DNA of 64,000 bases from assembly GCF_963675165.1 (NCBI RefSeq), contig NC_087379.1, positions 1,187,001 through 1,251,000 of the forward strand. Direction: 5' to 3'. The translations under genes and the position numbers were made by a program. Positions 1 through 10,796 of this stretch are shown here, piece by piece. Every line of letters starts with the position of its first letter. Position 1 is the stretch's first letter. The notes beneath the pieces are model-generated. The model worked only from the letters and a program-made list of their open reading frames with translations, was not told the origin of the DNA and did no database searches. Source of the stretch: Halichondria panicea. Taxonomy: Eukaryota > Porifera > Demospongiae > Suberitida > Halichondriidae.

Positions 1-1586
1 GCTGTGTCTGTCCCGAACCAATCGAGCAATGCACAGGTGGAAACCTCTTTAATCAAAACATATGTGAATGTGCTTGTCCGATAAATCCATCCACTTGTGA
101 TGTTCCTCAAACTTTAAACGATACGGACTGTGAGTGCAGGTGTCCAACAGTTGAGGCATGCGTGGGCGGGAACATGTTCGATCCTAACACCTGTGCGTGT
201 GAATGCTCTATAACGACTTGTATGGCACCACTGATTGTTGATACTACTCCCTGTGCGTGCGTATGTCCAAATATTGTTTGCACTGGATTGACTACGTTTG
301 AGCCCTCTACTTGTGAATGTGTCTGCCCCCTCACCTCTTCCTCCTGTATGGCCCCATTCATTTTAAACGAGCCCACTTGTGAATGTGTCTGCCCCCTCAC
401 CTCTTCCTCGTGTACGGCATCATTTGTTTTCAATGGACCCACTTGTGAATGTGTCTGCCCCCTCACCTCTTCCTCGTGTACGGCACCGTTCGTTTTCAAT
501 GGACCCACTTGTGAATGTGTCTGCCCCCTCACCTCTTCCTCGTGTACAGCACCATTCATTTTCAATGGACCCACTTGTGAATGTGTCTGTCCCCTAAGCT
601 CTTCCTCGTGTACGGCACCATTCATTTTCAATGGACCCACTTGTGAATGTGTCTGCCCCCTAAGCTCTTCCTCGTGTACGGCACCATTCATTTTCAATGG
701 ACCCACTTGTGAATGTGTCTGCCCCCTAACCTCTTCCTCGTGTACGGCACCATTCATTTTCAATGAGCCCACTTGTCAATGTGTGTGCCCGAATACCAAT
801 TGTCCAGGTCTGAGCATCTTCAATTCAGATACATGTCAGTGTATGTGTCCCCCAACCACTTGCTCATCACCACAGATCTTAAATTCAAGCAGTTGTGGTT
901 GCGAGTGCCCGGAAGTTATTGGTTGCTCACCAAACATGATGTTCGACTCCGCCTCATGTAGTTGTGAATGTACGACATTTCCTGCATGTCCAGCTCCTTT
1001 TGAGGTTATTGATTGCACCTGTACTTGTCCGAATACTGCTAACTGCCTGCAAACACAAATTTTTAGCCCGACAACATGCGAATGCGAGTGTCCCAACACC
1101 TGTTCAGGGAACCAGGTACAGGATTCGGAAACCTGTCAGTGTTCATGTCCCGATACCAACTGCCCAAACAATCAAGTCCTCTCTGAAGACTGCACAGAAT
1201 GTGTGTGTTCGGCCTCGGCCAGAATGACGTGTAATGACTACCAAGAATTCGACGAAGAAACATGCGAGTGTGAATGCTCCTTCACTGAGTTTCCCCCGGC
1301 TTGTGTCTGCGATGAGGAAACGAGTGGAACAACAAGAAGAACAAAAACCACTCGATCAGGTTCTAGTTCCAGTACAAAAAGAAGGTCTTTACGTCGTACC
1401 AAAAAGAAAGGAAAAGGCAAATCTAGAAAGAGCTCAACAACCTGCAGTTGCGATGATAGCAGCGAAACAACTACTAAGAAATCAAGGCGATCAAAACGAA
1501 TAATTAATGACATCTCGAAACGGTCTCCCCACAGCCACTCCCGTAGCAGCAGCAGCAGTAGCAGCAGCAGCGGTAGCAGCAGCAGT

Positions 1587-1633
<47 letters not shown>

Positions 1634-1760
1634 CAGCAGTAGCAGTAGCAGCAGCAGTAGCAGTACTGATAACTCGATGGTTCCAGCTGCGATCAATGGC
1701 CCAATCTGCTCGGGCCAAGAGGTCTTTGATTTCACCCAATGCAATTGTGTAGCTGCGTAA
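1..1760 (+). CDS. CXCXC-repeat secreted-type protein A (5' end outside window)
   Basis: The frame is open from base 3 to the TAA at 1758-1760, so the gene enters from the left edge and its signal-peptide exon is not visible. The protein is a chain of motifs C-x10-C-x-C-x-C-P (CXCXC/Balbiani-ring-3 type, as in the VEGF-C silk-homology region). The middle motifs are almost identical 22-residue units (304-780). After the repeats comes a basic Ser/Thr/Lys/Arg block (about 1320-1530) with dibasic sites such as KSRRSKR and ISKR, then a poly-Ser tract (1543-1664), and one last half-motif ending CNCVAA. The family is extracellular in other animals; the role here is unknown, and a structural or matrix role is inference. 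No PDGF/VEGF cystine-knot domain is visible, so it should not be called a VEGF. Confidence 0.8.
304..780 (+). repeat. In-frame 66-bp coding minisatellite in gene A
   Basis: About seven copies of a 66-bp unit encode the 22-residue motif PTCECVCPLTSSSCTAPFIF plus NG. Copies differ by only a few bases, far less than the other motifs of the same protein. This indicates recent in-frame unit duplication or homogenisation. Confidence 0.9.
1543..1664 (+). repeat. AGC/AGT trinucleotide tract encoding poly-Ser
   Basis: An imperfect AGC/AGT array in frame with gene A codes for about 40 serines. It is also open on the opposite strand as poly-Leu or poly-Ala, which is an artefact of the repeat. Confidence 0.9.
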
Positions 1761-2690
1761 AGAACAAAACAAAACCCACTCCACTAGAAAGAAAACAATT
1801 TTAAAGACTGATGCATAGTGGTAGATACCCCTTGTATGAAATATTATTTCAATTTATTATCATTGTAAATATACATGTATATTCCTGTGGTATATTATTA
1901 TACTCTCTCACACTGATCTCATTATTGAATAATAGGGAGGAAATAAGTATAGCTAGTGAATGGCGGACAAACGTTAATTGGGCACGGACCCATATAGGGT
2001 AGCCAAAATATCATAGACACAACACAATAGACATGCACCTCATTCCATTCATCCATCGGAGACATGTACACCCTTCTAGAAATACACACCAATTAAAATT
2101 GAATTTGGTCCAGCCCATGTTGCAAGGTGCACGCCTAACAAGAGAGCAACTTGGCACAACAGTTCCATATTTGACTACTTCAATATACAGTCTGGCCAAA
2201 AACATTTATACAGTTTATTGCTGCTCTATGTACGGGATGCTAATTAGATTAATCAAGCAGAGCACGCAATACAATACAGTGTTTAAATTATGGGTGCTAC
2301 ACACTCTAGTCTGCCAAGCCTATGTGTCTCAAATTCTTTGAAATGTAGTGAGAATTCGGATCAAAGGTGGGCGTAGCTGAACAATATGTTGGACATAGTT
2401 TTCACATGCATTCTTAAACAAATTGAATTTAGATTGTACGTACATCTCAAGCCTCTCTATTCAGTGTATGATGTATGGTGACAAATGATTTTGTGGCCCA
2501 GTGCCATGGTGTAATGTTTCCAAACAATAGTTGTGAAGTATCAAAACATTTAATTATACAGCGATACCACCCAATGTACCAGACAGTATATTTTTTGAAT
2601 TTATATATATATTGTAGCCTGGCTAGCTGTTAGCCTCAGTTCTCAAAAAGTGAAAGTTTTAGCAAAGAGAAAATCAGCTAAGGGCAAATA
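1761..2690. other. Intergenic spacer A-B
   Basis: AT-rich spacer with no supportable gene. The short open frames on both strands lack splice signals or recognisable domains. Confidence 0.6.
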
Positions 2691-2700
2691 TTTATATATA
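2691..2700 (+). promoter_or_regulatory. TATA-like box of gene B
   Basis: TTTATATATA lies about 50 bases before the ATG at 2748, a spacing that suits a TATA promoter with a short leader. It matches the TATA layout seen before genes D, E and F. Confidence 0.5.
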
Positions 2701-2747
2701 CTGCCTGCAGTGACTAGACGGCCACGAGTTGATACCAGCTGCTAGTC

Positions 2748-4235
2748 ATGAAGACAACAACAATCACCGTGCTATTGACAGCACTAGCCACAACCTTGCT
2801 CATACAAAAGGTACGACACACAATAGATAATTATATTGTTAATCTGTATGACTATGATTGAATGTGGGTTTACTGACACTGAGGCACCTAGCCATAGCTA
2901 TATTACTGTGCTAATCAATCACTACAATAAGCATCGGCTGTGTGTATACATGTTATACAATAACAATAACATGCTGTATTTAGTGTGTAACTGCAACATC
3001 TATATTTGTAGGTACAGCTACAGCCGATTAATTGCGGACCTGGTATCGACGCAGACTCTTGCAATGCTATCCAGATATTCAACAACCAATTGTGCACTTG
3101 CGTCTGTCGATCTGTAGTACTGCCCTCAGGAAATGAATGCATCGCTGACAGCCGCATGATATTCAATAATAACACCTGTCAATGCGAATGTGCTAACAGT
3201 ATGACATGCCTCCCTCCTATGATTTTGAACAGACAGTGCGAGTGTACATGTCCTAACTTGTTGTGCGAGGAATTCGGAATGATACAAAACCCAGACACGT
3301 GTGGTTGCGAGTGCCCACCTGCCGACTGTTCCGGAAATATGGTACAGGATCCAGACTCGTGTCAGTGTGTGTGTGAGAAAGTCACCTGCCCTCCCGGTCA
3401 AATTCAGAACCCCCAAAATTGTGAATGCAGATGTCCGAAAACTCCATGTTACAATCCGGTACAAGTTAGGGACCCAACGAACTGCATATGTAGATGCCCT
3501 AGCGATACAACATGCCAAGGTGGAGAAATATTGAACCCTGTGACTTGTGCATGTGTTTGTTTGGCAGCTGCTATCGGAGACACTCATTGCCAAAACTCCC
3601 AAACTTTTAACCATGACACGTGCTCTTGTGGTTGTCCCTCTTGCTCGAATCCAAAACATAGTTACCTCAATCCCGGCACCTTTAATCAAGACATGTGCGC
3701 TTGTGGTTGCCCTTCTTGTTCTAATCCAAGACATAGTCTCTTAAATCCCAGCAGCTGTAGCTGTGGGTGCCAAGACAACCGTTGTCAGGGAAGACGCTGG
3801 TTGGATCGCAACAGCTGTCAATGTCACTGCTTCAATTGCCCAGCCAATAAGAGAGCGAGAGAATCAGACTGTGCTTGTGAATGCAAGAATAGAAAGAAGT
3901 GCAACAGATTCCAACGCTTCAACAAATTCACTTGCCGATGTGATTGCATCGCTAAGCAACAATTTCCCATGCTGGTAGTGGAGACTTCAGAGACTAATGA
4001 TTGCTCTAAAAAAAGAGGGAGACGCGGAAAAAAAAGGAGAGGGAAGAAATGCAATAGAGAGAGGAGTGGAGAAACTGACGATTCAAGTAGTTCAACCACA
4101 ACGAGCAAGAAACGAAAAAGTAGGTCTCGAAGAAGAAGTTCAAAGAAGAACAGACATAGATCAAGATCACGAAATGACAAAAGCGTTTGTTTGAGAGGAC
4201 AACGTTTTGACTTTGGAGTGTGTGACTGTGTGTAA
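2748..4235 (+). CDS. CXCXC-repeat secreted protein B
   Basis: Two exons, 2748-2810 and 3012-4235, joined by a phase-0 GT-AG intron, give 428 residues. Exon 1 encodes a signal peptide (MKTTTITVLLTALATTLLIQK). Exon 2 carries about a dozen CXCXC motifs, including two near-identical ones around 3640-3760 with the tail CSCGCPSCSNPKHS. Then comes a strongly basic block (KKRGRRGKKRRGKKCNRERS and RKSRSRRRSSKKNRHRSRSR) and a final C..G..F..G.CDCV half-motif. The architecture (signal exon, CXCXC chain, basic Ser/Arg block, half-motif) matches A and C. The exon-1/phase-0 layout is shared with C to G, which supports common descent. Molecular role unknown; an extracellular location is inferred from the signal peptide. 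Confidence 0.85.
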
Positions 4236-4870
4236 TTACGTTAGTAGCTTTATAGCTATAAATAATTTATGCACATTCAATTTTATCCTTGCTCAAATTT
4301 ATTTGAAAAGCTCTTTGCAATTAATGTGTTGGGTCATGATAAACACTACCAGCATGCATGCAAGATAACTGTTAATTTATGCAACTATTATTCTAAACGT
4401 ATGCTCGATCACTAAGTATGTCAAGGAAGCGAGCTACTCAACTCACAGACAACACACACTATACACATGTACTGACTCAGGTAAATAACAATACATTGTC
4501 AAATCTTGGCATAGCACACCCACTGAAGTACATCAACCACAGACTATACACACATTAAACACTAGACATCACATCCTGAGCCTTTATTGCAATTTTGCAG
4601 CAACTTGGCTCACCACCTTGAGTTGATCAAACTGAGACAAAATAGACATTAGCATTATGTTTTTGTTTGTGACAAAGAGACCCAACCTTGTTCTTTGGGA
4701 CTTACACGCGCCACACAATACTACACAAACAATAAGAAATAGCTAGGATAAACATAATATTATTGTCAGAGCATTTGTGGGTGGACACACAAAGCAATAG
4801 ACAAAGTTGAAAAACAACACCACAACCATTCTGTCTTCATTCACTTTTAGCCACTATATACGGGGATGTC
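4236..4870. other. Intergenic spacer B-C
   Basis: No gene is supported. AT-rich sequence with a TATTTAAATAG element near 4880 that could serve as the gene C promoter. Confidence 0.5.
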
Positions 4871-4955
4871 AATGCATGATGTATTTAAATAGGACAGTGG
4901 GTCAGTTACTCCAAAAGGCGCAACTTGCATTGTTTCTGCTGTACAAGGCACAGGC

Positions 4956-6242
4956 ATGCATTCTCTAAAGATTATTGGGGCAGTTCTCACTGTCTTGTTC
5001 CTGGCTCTGGTAAGTAGCACACTCTATATATACACCTCAGAATTACAATCATGTTTTATAATTATTGTTCACACGTACACACACACACACACACATAATT
5101 ATATACAGATGGCTGAAGCCACCTATAGGAACAACAACTGCTATCATGAAAACTGCCACAGTGGAGCTAAGTTCAACTGGCAAACATGTTCTTGTGAGGG
5201 TGCAGCTAAACCAGTCAAACCAAAGCAAGCTTCCAGCTTCAAATTCTCCATGCAGCCGATCAGCCATAACTATAATAGCGCAACATACAACGGACCCAAT
5301 TTGAAACTGCTCCAACCAGTCAAGCCATTCCAACCAATCAAGCCATTCCAATTACCAGCAAAACCGTCCTGTACTCGGCAAGCGTGTGCCCCCGGGCAAT
5401 ATTTTGACTACTCCATATGTCAGTGCAGGTGTCTACAGAACACAGCCTGCCCTGGAGCACTGCAGTTCAGCCAACAGAACTGCCGCTGCGAGTGTCCCTT
5501 CAGTGACTTCATCAACGACCTGAGCTGTGGTCCTGGCCAGTTTTTCAACACCTTTCGTTGCAGATGTGAGTTCCTTCCTACTCCCCCACCACCACCCCCG
5601 ACACCCGAAACACCTAACTGTCCAAGAATCATCGCTTGCTCCTTCCCCCAATCCTTCGATACCAACACATGTCGTTGTGTATGCCCAAGAGGCGCTGCCG
5701 AGAGTTGTACCAGGGCACAATTCTTCAATCCAAATACTTGTGATTGTGAGTGTTCCTCAAGTGACCGTCAGTGCAACGAGCTGCAAGAACAAAACCCATT
5801 GACATGTGAGTGCGAATGTGTAGCAGTTCTTCCTTTGCCAATTGAGATTGAAGACGACGATGACTCCACCCCTGGTACAAGGTCAACTGGAACTGGAACG
5901 AGGTCAACTGGAACGAGGTCAAGTGGAACAAGGAGCACTGGTACACGTAGTACGAGACGTAGTACAAGGAGGAGCAGTTCCAGCCGATCGAGGAGGGAGG
6001 TGGAGTTGGAGGTGAACGACCTCCTAGTGAGAGAGAAGAGACGTAAGAGCAAGAAGAGCAAGAGCAAGAGCGGCAGTCGCAGCGGTACAGGGACAGGGTC
6101 ACGGAGCAGCGGATCACGGAGCAGCGGATCACGATCCAGTGGAGGTACAGCCTCGCGTACCACGATCCTTTTCAACCCAGGCCCAGCTGAAAGATGTCCT
6201 GCCGGACAGACATTGAACACACGCACATGCAGATGCTTTTAA
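4956..6242 (+). CDS. CXCXC-repeat secreted protein C with RS/GS-rich basic tail
   Basis: Exon 1 (4956-5009) encodes the signal peptide MHSLKIIGAVLTVLFLAL. Exon 2 runs 5109-6242. Spliced length is 395 residues. The intron (5010-5108) starts GTAAGT and ends TATACAG, is 99 nt and has no in-frame stop, so an ORF caller reads through it; the family layout argues it is a real intron. Order of parts: one degenerate motif, a Pro/Lys-rich linker with repeated KPFQP units, about seven CXCXC motifs with a Pro-rich spacer (5578-5610), an acidic patch, a Ser/Thr/Gly/Arg block with the dibasic stretch VREKRRKSKKSKSKS, then a terminal CPAGQTLNTRTCRCF half-motif. Relics of this gene's 3' end recur between genes D, E, F and G. 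Function unknown. Confidence 0.85.
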   Translation: MHSLKIIGAVLTVLFLALVSSTLYIYTSELQSCFIIIVHTYTHTHTHNYIQMAEATYRNNNCYHENCHSGAKFNWQTCSCEGAAKPVKPKQASSFKFSMQPISHNYNSATYNGPNLKLLQPVKPFQPIKPFQLPAKPSCTRQACAPGQYFDYSICQCRCLQNTACPGALQFSQQNCRCECPFSDFINDLSCGPGQFFNTFRCRCEFLPTPPPPPPTPETPNCPRIIACSFPQSFDTNTCRCVCPRGAAESCTRAQFFNPNTCDCECSSSDRQCNELQEQNPLTCECECVAVLPLPIEIEDDDDSTPGTRSTGTGTRSTGTRSSGTRSTGTRSTRRSTRRSSSSRSRREVELEVNDLLVREKRRKSKKSKSKSGSRSGTGTGSRSSGSRSSGSRSSGGTASRTTILFNPGPAERCPAGQTLNTRTCRCF

Positions 6243-6868
6243 GGGGAGAAGATAAAATGAGAGTGCAAGTAATCAGAGGACAATATTAATACTGTAAAAC
6301 AATTTATAGAAGAACAGCTCGAAAATTATATCAAGATTGTTGTGTGTTGCTATGGGAAACACAATATTACACTGATAATGAGAACTGTATATATAGCTGA
6401 CTTACGCTATAGCATCTGACCTTTAAAAGTTGATTGTTACCACAATAGCTCAGTTTTAAAAAAATGCCATGGAAATGCTTGACTGATTTTCAAGATTATA
6501 TAATTATACTATACCTACCTCTCTCTGAAGCGAGATCGCTCCAGTTCAATGTAGTGGGAGCATGGTCGAGGATCGAAGGGGTTCAGAATGTGATTGTATC
6601 CGTAGTAATAACCCCAACACAAATTGACCTGTGTACCTGGGAGAGAGAGTGTGTGGAAGCACAAGTGATAAATGCGTCCTAATCATAAAGTAAAAATGAA
6701 GAAGGTATTGTTGATTCACTGAAAATTGGATCCATACTAATGCAAGGAATAGTTATACCAAGAAGCACCCATACTATATCTGGTTACTGAAATGATAGGT
6801 GGGCGTTACCTGATCTTCACACATACGCAAGAGTAAATTGTATTCAAATTCAAAATTTAATTTTTATA
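6243..6868. other. Gene-free spacer after gene C
   Basis: AT-rich spacer. No supportable gene seen. Confidence 0.5.
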
Positions 6869-7080
6869 CCGTATTACTAGAATAATTTTGCGGGTGAAAA
6901 ACCTTTGCGAATGAGCCAAATCAGCAGAAATGTTGACCCTTTACGATCTAACTATTGCGTTCTGGCAAAGATCGTGTGTATTTACCAATAGTTTTGCGGA
7001 TTTTATTGTTACGAATATTATTAATCAACCATTGCAAAATTCGCAAATGTTTGATGTTCGCAAAACATTCTAGTAATACG
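6869..7080. repeat. TA-flanked MITE, family 1, copy 1
   Basis: The ends read CCGTATTACTAGAAT and ATTCTAGTAATACGA, with TA on both sides. The interior has TTTGCG/CGCAAA motifs and segments such as GAGCCAAATCAGCAGAAA. The same ends and interior recur at 38996-39143 and, inverted, at 42828-43042. TA duplication and size suggest a Tc1/mariner-mobilised non-autonomous element. Confidence 0.8.
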
Positions 7081-7351
7081 ATACATGCAGGATCGAACTC
7101 ATGACAATAATTATATAACCCTCCCTAAATCCCTAACCATGCACAAAGCCGTAGATTGAGTCACACCTATCCTACCCCAATTTAGATCCACCTTATCTAC
7201 CTTATAATCAGGTTCGACGATTCTTTCCCCTGCCATAACTTGAATTTCGTGGATCCAATATAAAATTTTTAATGATTTTCTAGAAAAAAGTATCATCAAA
7301 AATCATATTTGAGATATAAAAGTATTTGCTAATTATTTTGTCGATACCATG

Positions 7352-7687
7352 ATGTAATCTCATAAATCAGCCGCCCTTCCATGGAGAGTCACTAGCTATA
7401 AATGCGTCCTACTGTATACAACGCATATACACTTCTTTCATTTTTTATTTCCTTTAATTTTGTCAATCCTGTCAATCCTGTCAATCCTTGATCTGATTTA
7501 GTCTCGCACCAGCCCCGATTATAATTGCTATCGACCTAGCGTTCAAATAGAAAACATTCGGGGCTGGTGCGCGAGACTAGATCTAATTGGTCAGGTTGGA
7601 TTCTGACCTGGCCAAAAAAGTTCAGACTTAAGTGCTCAGACAGACTCTCCTCCTATGGAAGGGCGGCTGATTCATGAGACTGACCAT
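7352..7687. repeat. Inverted-repeat element with an internal hairpin
   Basis: The end sequence AATCAGCCGCCCTTCC (about 7365-7380) is inverted at about 7657-7672. Inside it a second inverted repeat pairs 7500-7518 with 7559-7578 (TCTCGCACCAGCCCCGA type). A triple 9-bp repeat (GTCAATCCT) lies at 7461-7487. Probably two foldback elements, one nested in the other. Confidence 0.7.
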
Positions 7688-7697
7688 GATGGTCCTA

Positions 7698-7748
7698 TAG
7701 TCTCACGCACCAGCCCTGAATGTTTTCTATTTGAACGCTAGGTCGATA
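7698..7748. repeat. Half copy of the internal hairpin, inverted
   Basis: This segment is the reverse complement of about 7530-7578 with few differences. It lies just outside the right end of the preceding element. Confidence 0.7.
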
Positions 7749-8989
7749 ACATGTGGGTCTGGTGAACTTCCTATCAGTGAGTTGTGTTGACACACCGAAG
7801 ATTTCTTGGCGTGCTAACCCCGCTGCGGTCAATTGGAGGAAAAAAGAAGGAAAAAAGTTGTGCAAAATTAAACAGCCTCTTGTTGCGCAAATTGCTACAA
7901 TTTCCAGCTAGATGCAACTAGCTTATTTATGGTGTAAGACTGTCTCAGAAGATTACAGAAGTTCCATGGGTAGTTGCACAGAAGCAAGAGCTGAGTTGTA
8001 GATATTTAGCTTCAAGGATGTCTCCTACTATAATACATCTATACGGTATTACCTGAAACAGCAATCCATATATTCAAGTGGCAGTACTGAAATTGATTTG
8101 TATCTTTTGCTCTGAGAACTAAATTATGTTGCCATTGAGAACCGGTCGCGAGTATTAATTTCTGCTATTTCTGAAATTTGTACTTGCAGATAATTAGAAA
8201 ATGAACAATAAATCACATTAAAACATTTGAGAGTATCCCCCCAACTTGAGCAGAATTTACTGATACCAGTAAACTGCGCTAAACACTAAAATCGCAGACA
8301 AATCTATACATGTGGAAATAAGTACATCAAGCAACACAGCCATCATGCAGACCACTAGCTACAGATTATTGGAACTGTAGAGTGGGCATGCGGTAGACAA
8401 AACGGACTCCATTTACGCAACGTGTTTTTAAGTTTTTAAGGAGTGTGTATAGAGAGGGGGCGGGGTACGTAGAGAAGGACATTAAAGCGTTGACATTGAC
8501 TTTGATATTTAGCTTGCTTAGACTGAGTAATGGCAATTGAATTTCAAAATTTCAAGCTAGGTAACAATTAATAATATTTCTTACAATAATTATAATTATG
8601 TTGTAGATTTTGAGTAAATGCCCCAGGTAATACTTTCCTAAGAAACGATCTACACTTTTGACTTTATAGCACCAGTATAAGTGGATATGGGGAACCTCAC
8701 CCCAAAAAATTCAAAGACTTGTGGCATAATTATTTTGGGTTTCTTAACTGAATAGCTGCGGTTATGATTTTATACGTAGTACCGCCCACCGCGGAACCAA
8801 AATCTAATTAATTTTAAATTACTTTCAAATACAAATTTTACACGAAATTTTAAGCAAATTTTTGATTGCTAACCTATGGTGATTGGACTAGGTATGGCTT
8901 CTGTTGACCTTCGAGAGAAGCCTTGCAAAGATGTGGAGCTCAGGAAGGTTGTAACTTATATACCAAAATAATATATAAGAGTAGAGTAA
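7749..8989. other. Gene-free spacer
   Basis: AT-rich, no supportable gene or repeat family member seen. Confidence 0.45.
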
Positions 8990-9069
8990 TGTGCGGTTGA
9001 CGCAAATATGCGTCATCCGCGGTTACCAGCTTATTCCGTAATGACGCAAATTTGCGTCAACCGCGGGGA
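8990..9069. repeat. 80-bp palindromic element with two near-identical dyads
   Basis: The dyads TGACGCAAATATGCGTCA (8998-9015) and TGACGCAAATTTGCGTCA (9042-9059) sit in mirrored flanks (GCGGTTG on the left, CAACCGC on the right). The second dyad is a perfect 18-bp palindrome. It could be a tiny foldback element or a paired protein-binding site upstream of the D-G cluster. Confidence 0.65.
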
Positions 9070-9181
9070 ATCGGTTAAAGGGTGTGATTAAGCAATTTTA
9101 AAAGCATAACATTTCTCGAAGAATCAATTCTAAGCGTATGCAGGGATACAACAGTGCATGCATGAGAGCTAGTGCAAGGAC

Positions 9182-9595
9182 ATGAAGAGCCTATAGCAAT
9201 CGTTCTCACCCTAACTGCACTTGCAGTGGTAAGTCTATAATCACTAGGCGTAGCTGTCAATTTCCTCCTTTGTATATAGGTGGCTCAAGCTATACTGTGT
9301 ACTGTCGTCCAAGAACATGCTCTAGTGCGGGATATTATACTTCAACTACGATACTACAGCCTTGATTCAAGGCCGATTAAATCTTGAATCGAGGCTACTA
9401 CGATATACATGCGCCAGTGACACCTGTCGAATCACCACCTGCCCAACTGGACAACGCTTTAATACAGAGAGAGTGCGAATGCGAGTGCCGGGGAGAGCAA
9501 ATCTGCCCTCCACGATATGTGTACAACCAGACACTCTGCACATTCATGTGTGTGCTCACAAAACCAACGCTGTCCACCTGGACTGCTCTATTATT
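9182..9595 (+). pseudogene. Broken 5' fragment of a D-type CXCXC gene
   Basis: The segment matches the signal-peptide exon, intron 1 (GTAAGT to TATAG) and the first motifs of genes D-G. Part of the first motif region is missing, and the rest of the gene is absent. It has frame breaks in the signal-peptide exon and beyond, so no secreted product is expected. A foldback insert of about 40 bp (about 9355-9395, arms CCTTGATTCAAG and CTTGAATCGAGG) lies in the first motif between repeated ACTACGATA sequence. It is the most upstream and oldest-looking copy of the tandem array. Confidence 0.8.
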
Positions 9596-9728
9596 GTGTG
9601 TACATAATGACCCCTTATAAAATATATCTCGGTCAGCTTTAATTTTTAATATTAACTTCATATCACCCATTATCAGTACTGTACTTATACTGTATGGTTC
9701 ATTTTTTGTGTTTGTTTCCTCCACACAG

Positions 9729-9869
9729 ATTGAAGACACACTACTACTAGCTGACCATACTTGTCAGAAGATAGACACTCTGTTGATTCAGAAGCATTCC
9801 AGAGATCACTTTATAAACTCACAGTTGCTAGGCAGCACCATCAAGCAGCCAGGGAAATCTTACTGCTGA
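9729..9869 (+). other. Orphan exon-like open segment
   Basis: After a pyrimidine-rich CCTCCACACAG acceptor-like site there is a 47-codon open stretch starting IEDTLLLADHTC and ending in TGA at 9867-9869. No partner exon or domain was recognised. It could be a captured last exon or chance. Confidence 0.2.
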
Positions 9870-10214
9870 ACATATCAATTATTCCACAGTATAATATTCA
9901 ATTTGATAATTAGTAACGTCGTGTGATTGTTCAGTTCATTTTTATGTCATATTTATACTTAGTCTAACACATCATGTTAGCAGCTTATAACATAAGGTTT
10001 TGCTAAGATCTAGAAACATGTGTTCCAGGCGATACTACTAGTTGACACTTCTATTGTCCATGGACATCGTACACGGGGGACCGCTCAGCCTCCGACACCA
10101 CCATATCTAAACACACGTAAAAAAGCAGTGTGGCCAGTACCGCTTACTAATAGGTATATATATAAGGTACTACTTTTGAGGGTAGCATAATAGGGTACTG
10201 CTTTGTAGGGCAGT

Positions 10215-10545
10215 ATTATAAAGTGGAGGCACGAGCGACTGGAATAACATATTTGTTGATTTCAGAGCATTGGCATATAAGTACATGTATGTATTCTTGG
10301 ATGGATGCACGAACCAGTGGAATATAACAAACATGCAAGTTTAGACTTTAGAGCATCAGTGGAAGCACGAGTGACTGGATTCTAACAAACAAGTTTAGAC
10401 TTTAGAACATCGGTAATAGGTGGAGGCACGAGCCACTGGAATATAACAAACAAGTTTAGACTTCAGAGCATCAGTACAAGTGGATACACAAGCCATGCAA
10501 TTGCCAAACGCATCAGTACAAGTGGATGCACGAGCCAGTGGACCT
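10215..10545. repeat. Degenerate tandem repeat upstream of gene D
   Basis: About five imperfect copies of a 60-70 bp unit containing GCACGAGCCAGTGGAATATA and AACAAGTTTAGACTTTAGAG. Single degraded copies lie at 15465-15530 and 20036-20120, and a trace at 25320-25370, each upstream of a paralog. The repeat therefore belongs to the ancestral promoter region. Confidence 0.75.
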
Positions 10546-10683
10546 CACCCCAGCTTAATGATTAAACTGATAACAAACAAATTAAATACTTGTAGCCTTG
10601 CACACATATTAAAGGTCTTTCAAACCCTTAAAATATGATTGTTATCAGACAACAAAGGATCATTCAGTTATCAGTACATGCAG

Positions 10684-10692
10684 TATAAAAAG
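10684..10692 (+). promoter_or_regulatory. TATA box of gene D
   Basis: TATAAAAAG followed by GGCGATCAACG, conserved with genes E and F. It lies about 105 bases before the ATG. Confidence 0.7.
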
Positions 10693-10796
10693 GGCGATCA
10701 ACGTCGTGCAATTTACAGACAGGTTTTCTGTAGAAGAGGACACAGCAGGCCAAATCAAATCAAAACTGACGAAACCATCAGTAAGAGTGCAAGGAC

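Noticed and set aside
107-772. Long minus-strand open frame with QTHSQVGPLKMNGAVHEEE-like repeats
   Set aside because: It is the antisense of the 66-bp coding repeats of gene A, open only because the repeat is.
1238-1784. Minus-strand poly-Leu and poly-Ala frames
   Set aside because: Shadows of the AGC/AGT tract that encodes poly-Ser in gene A.
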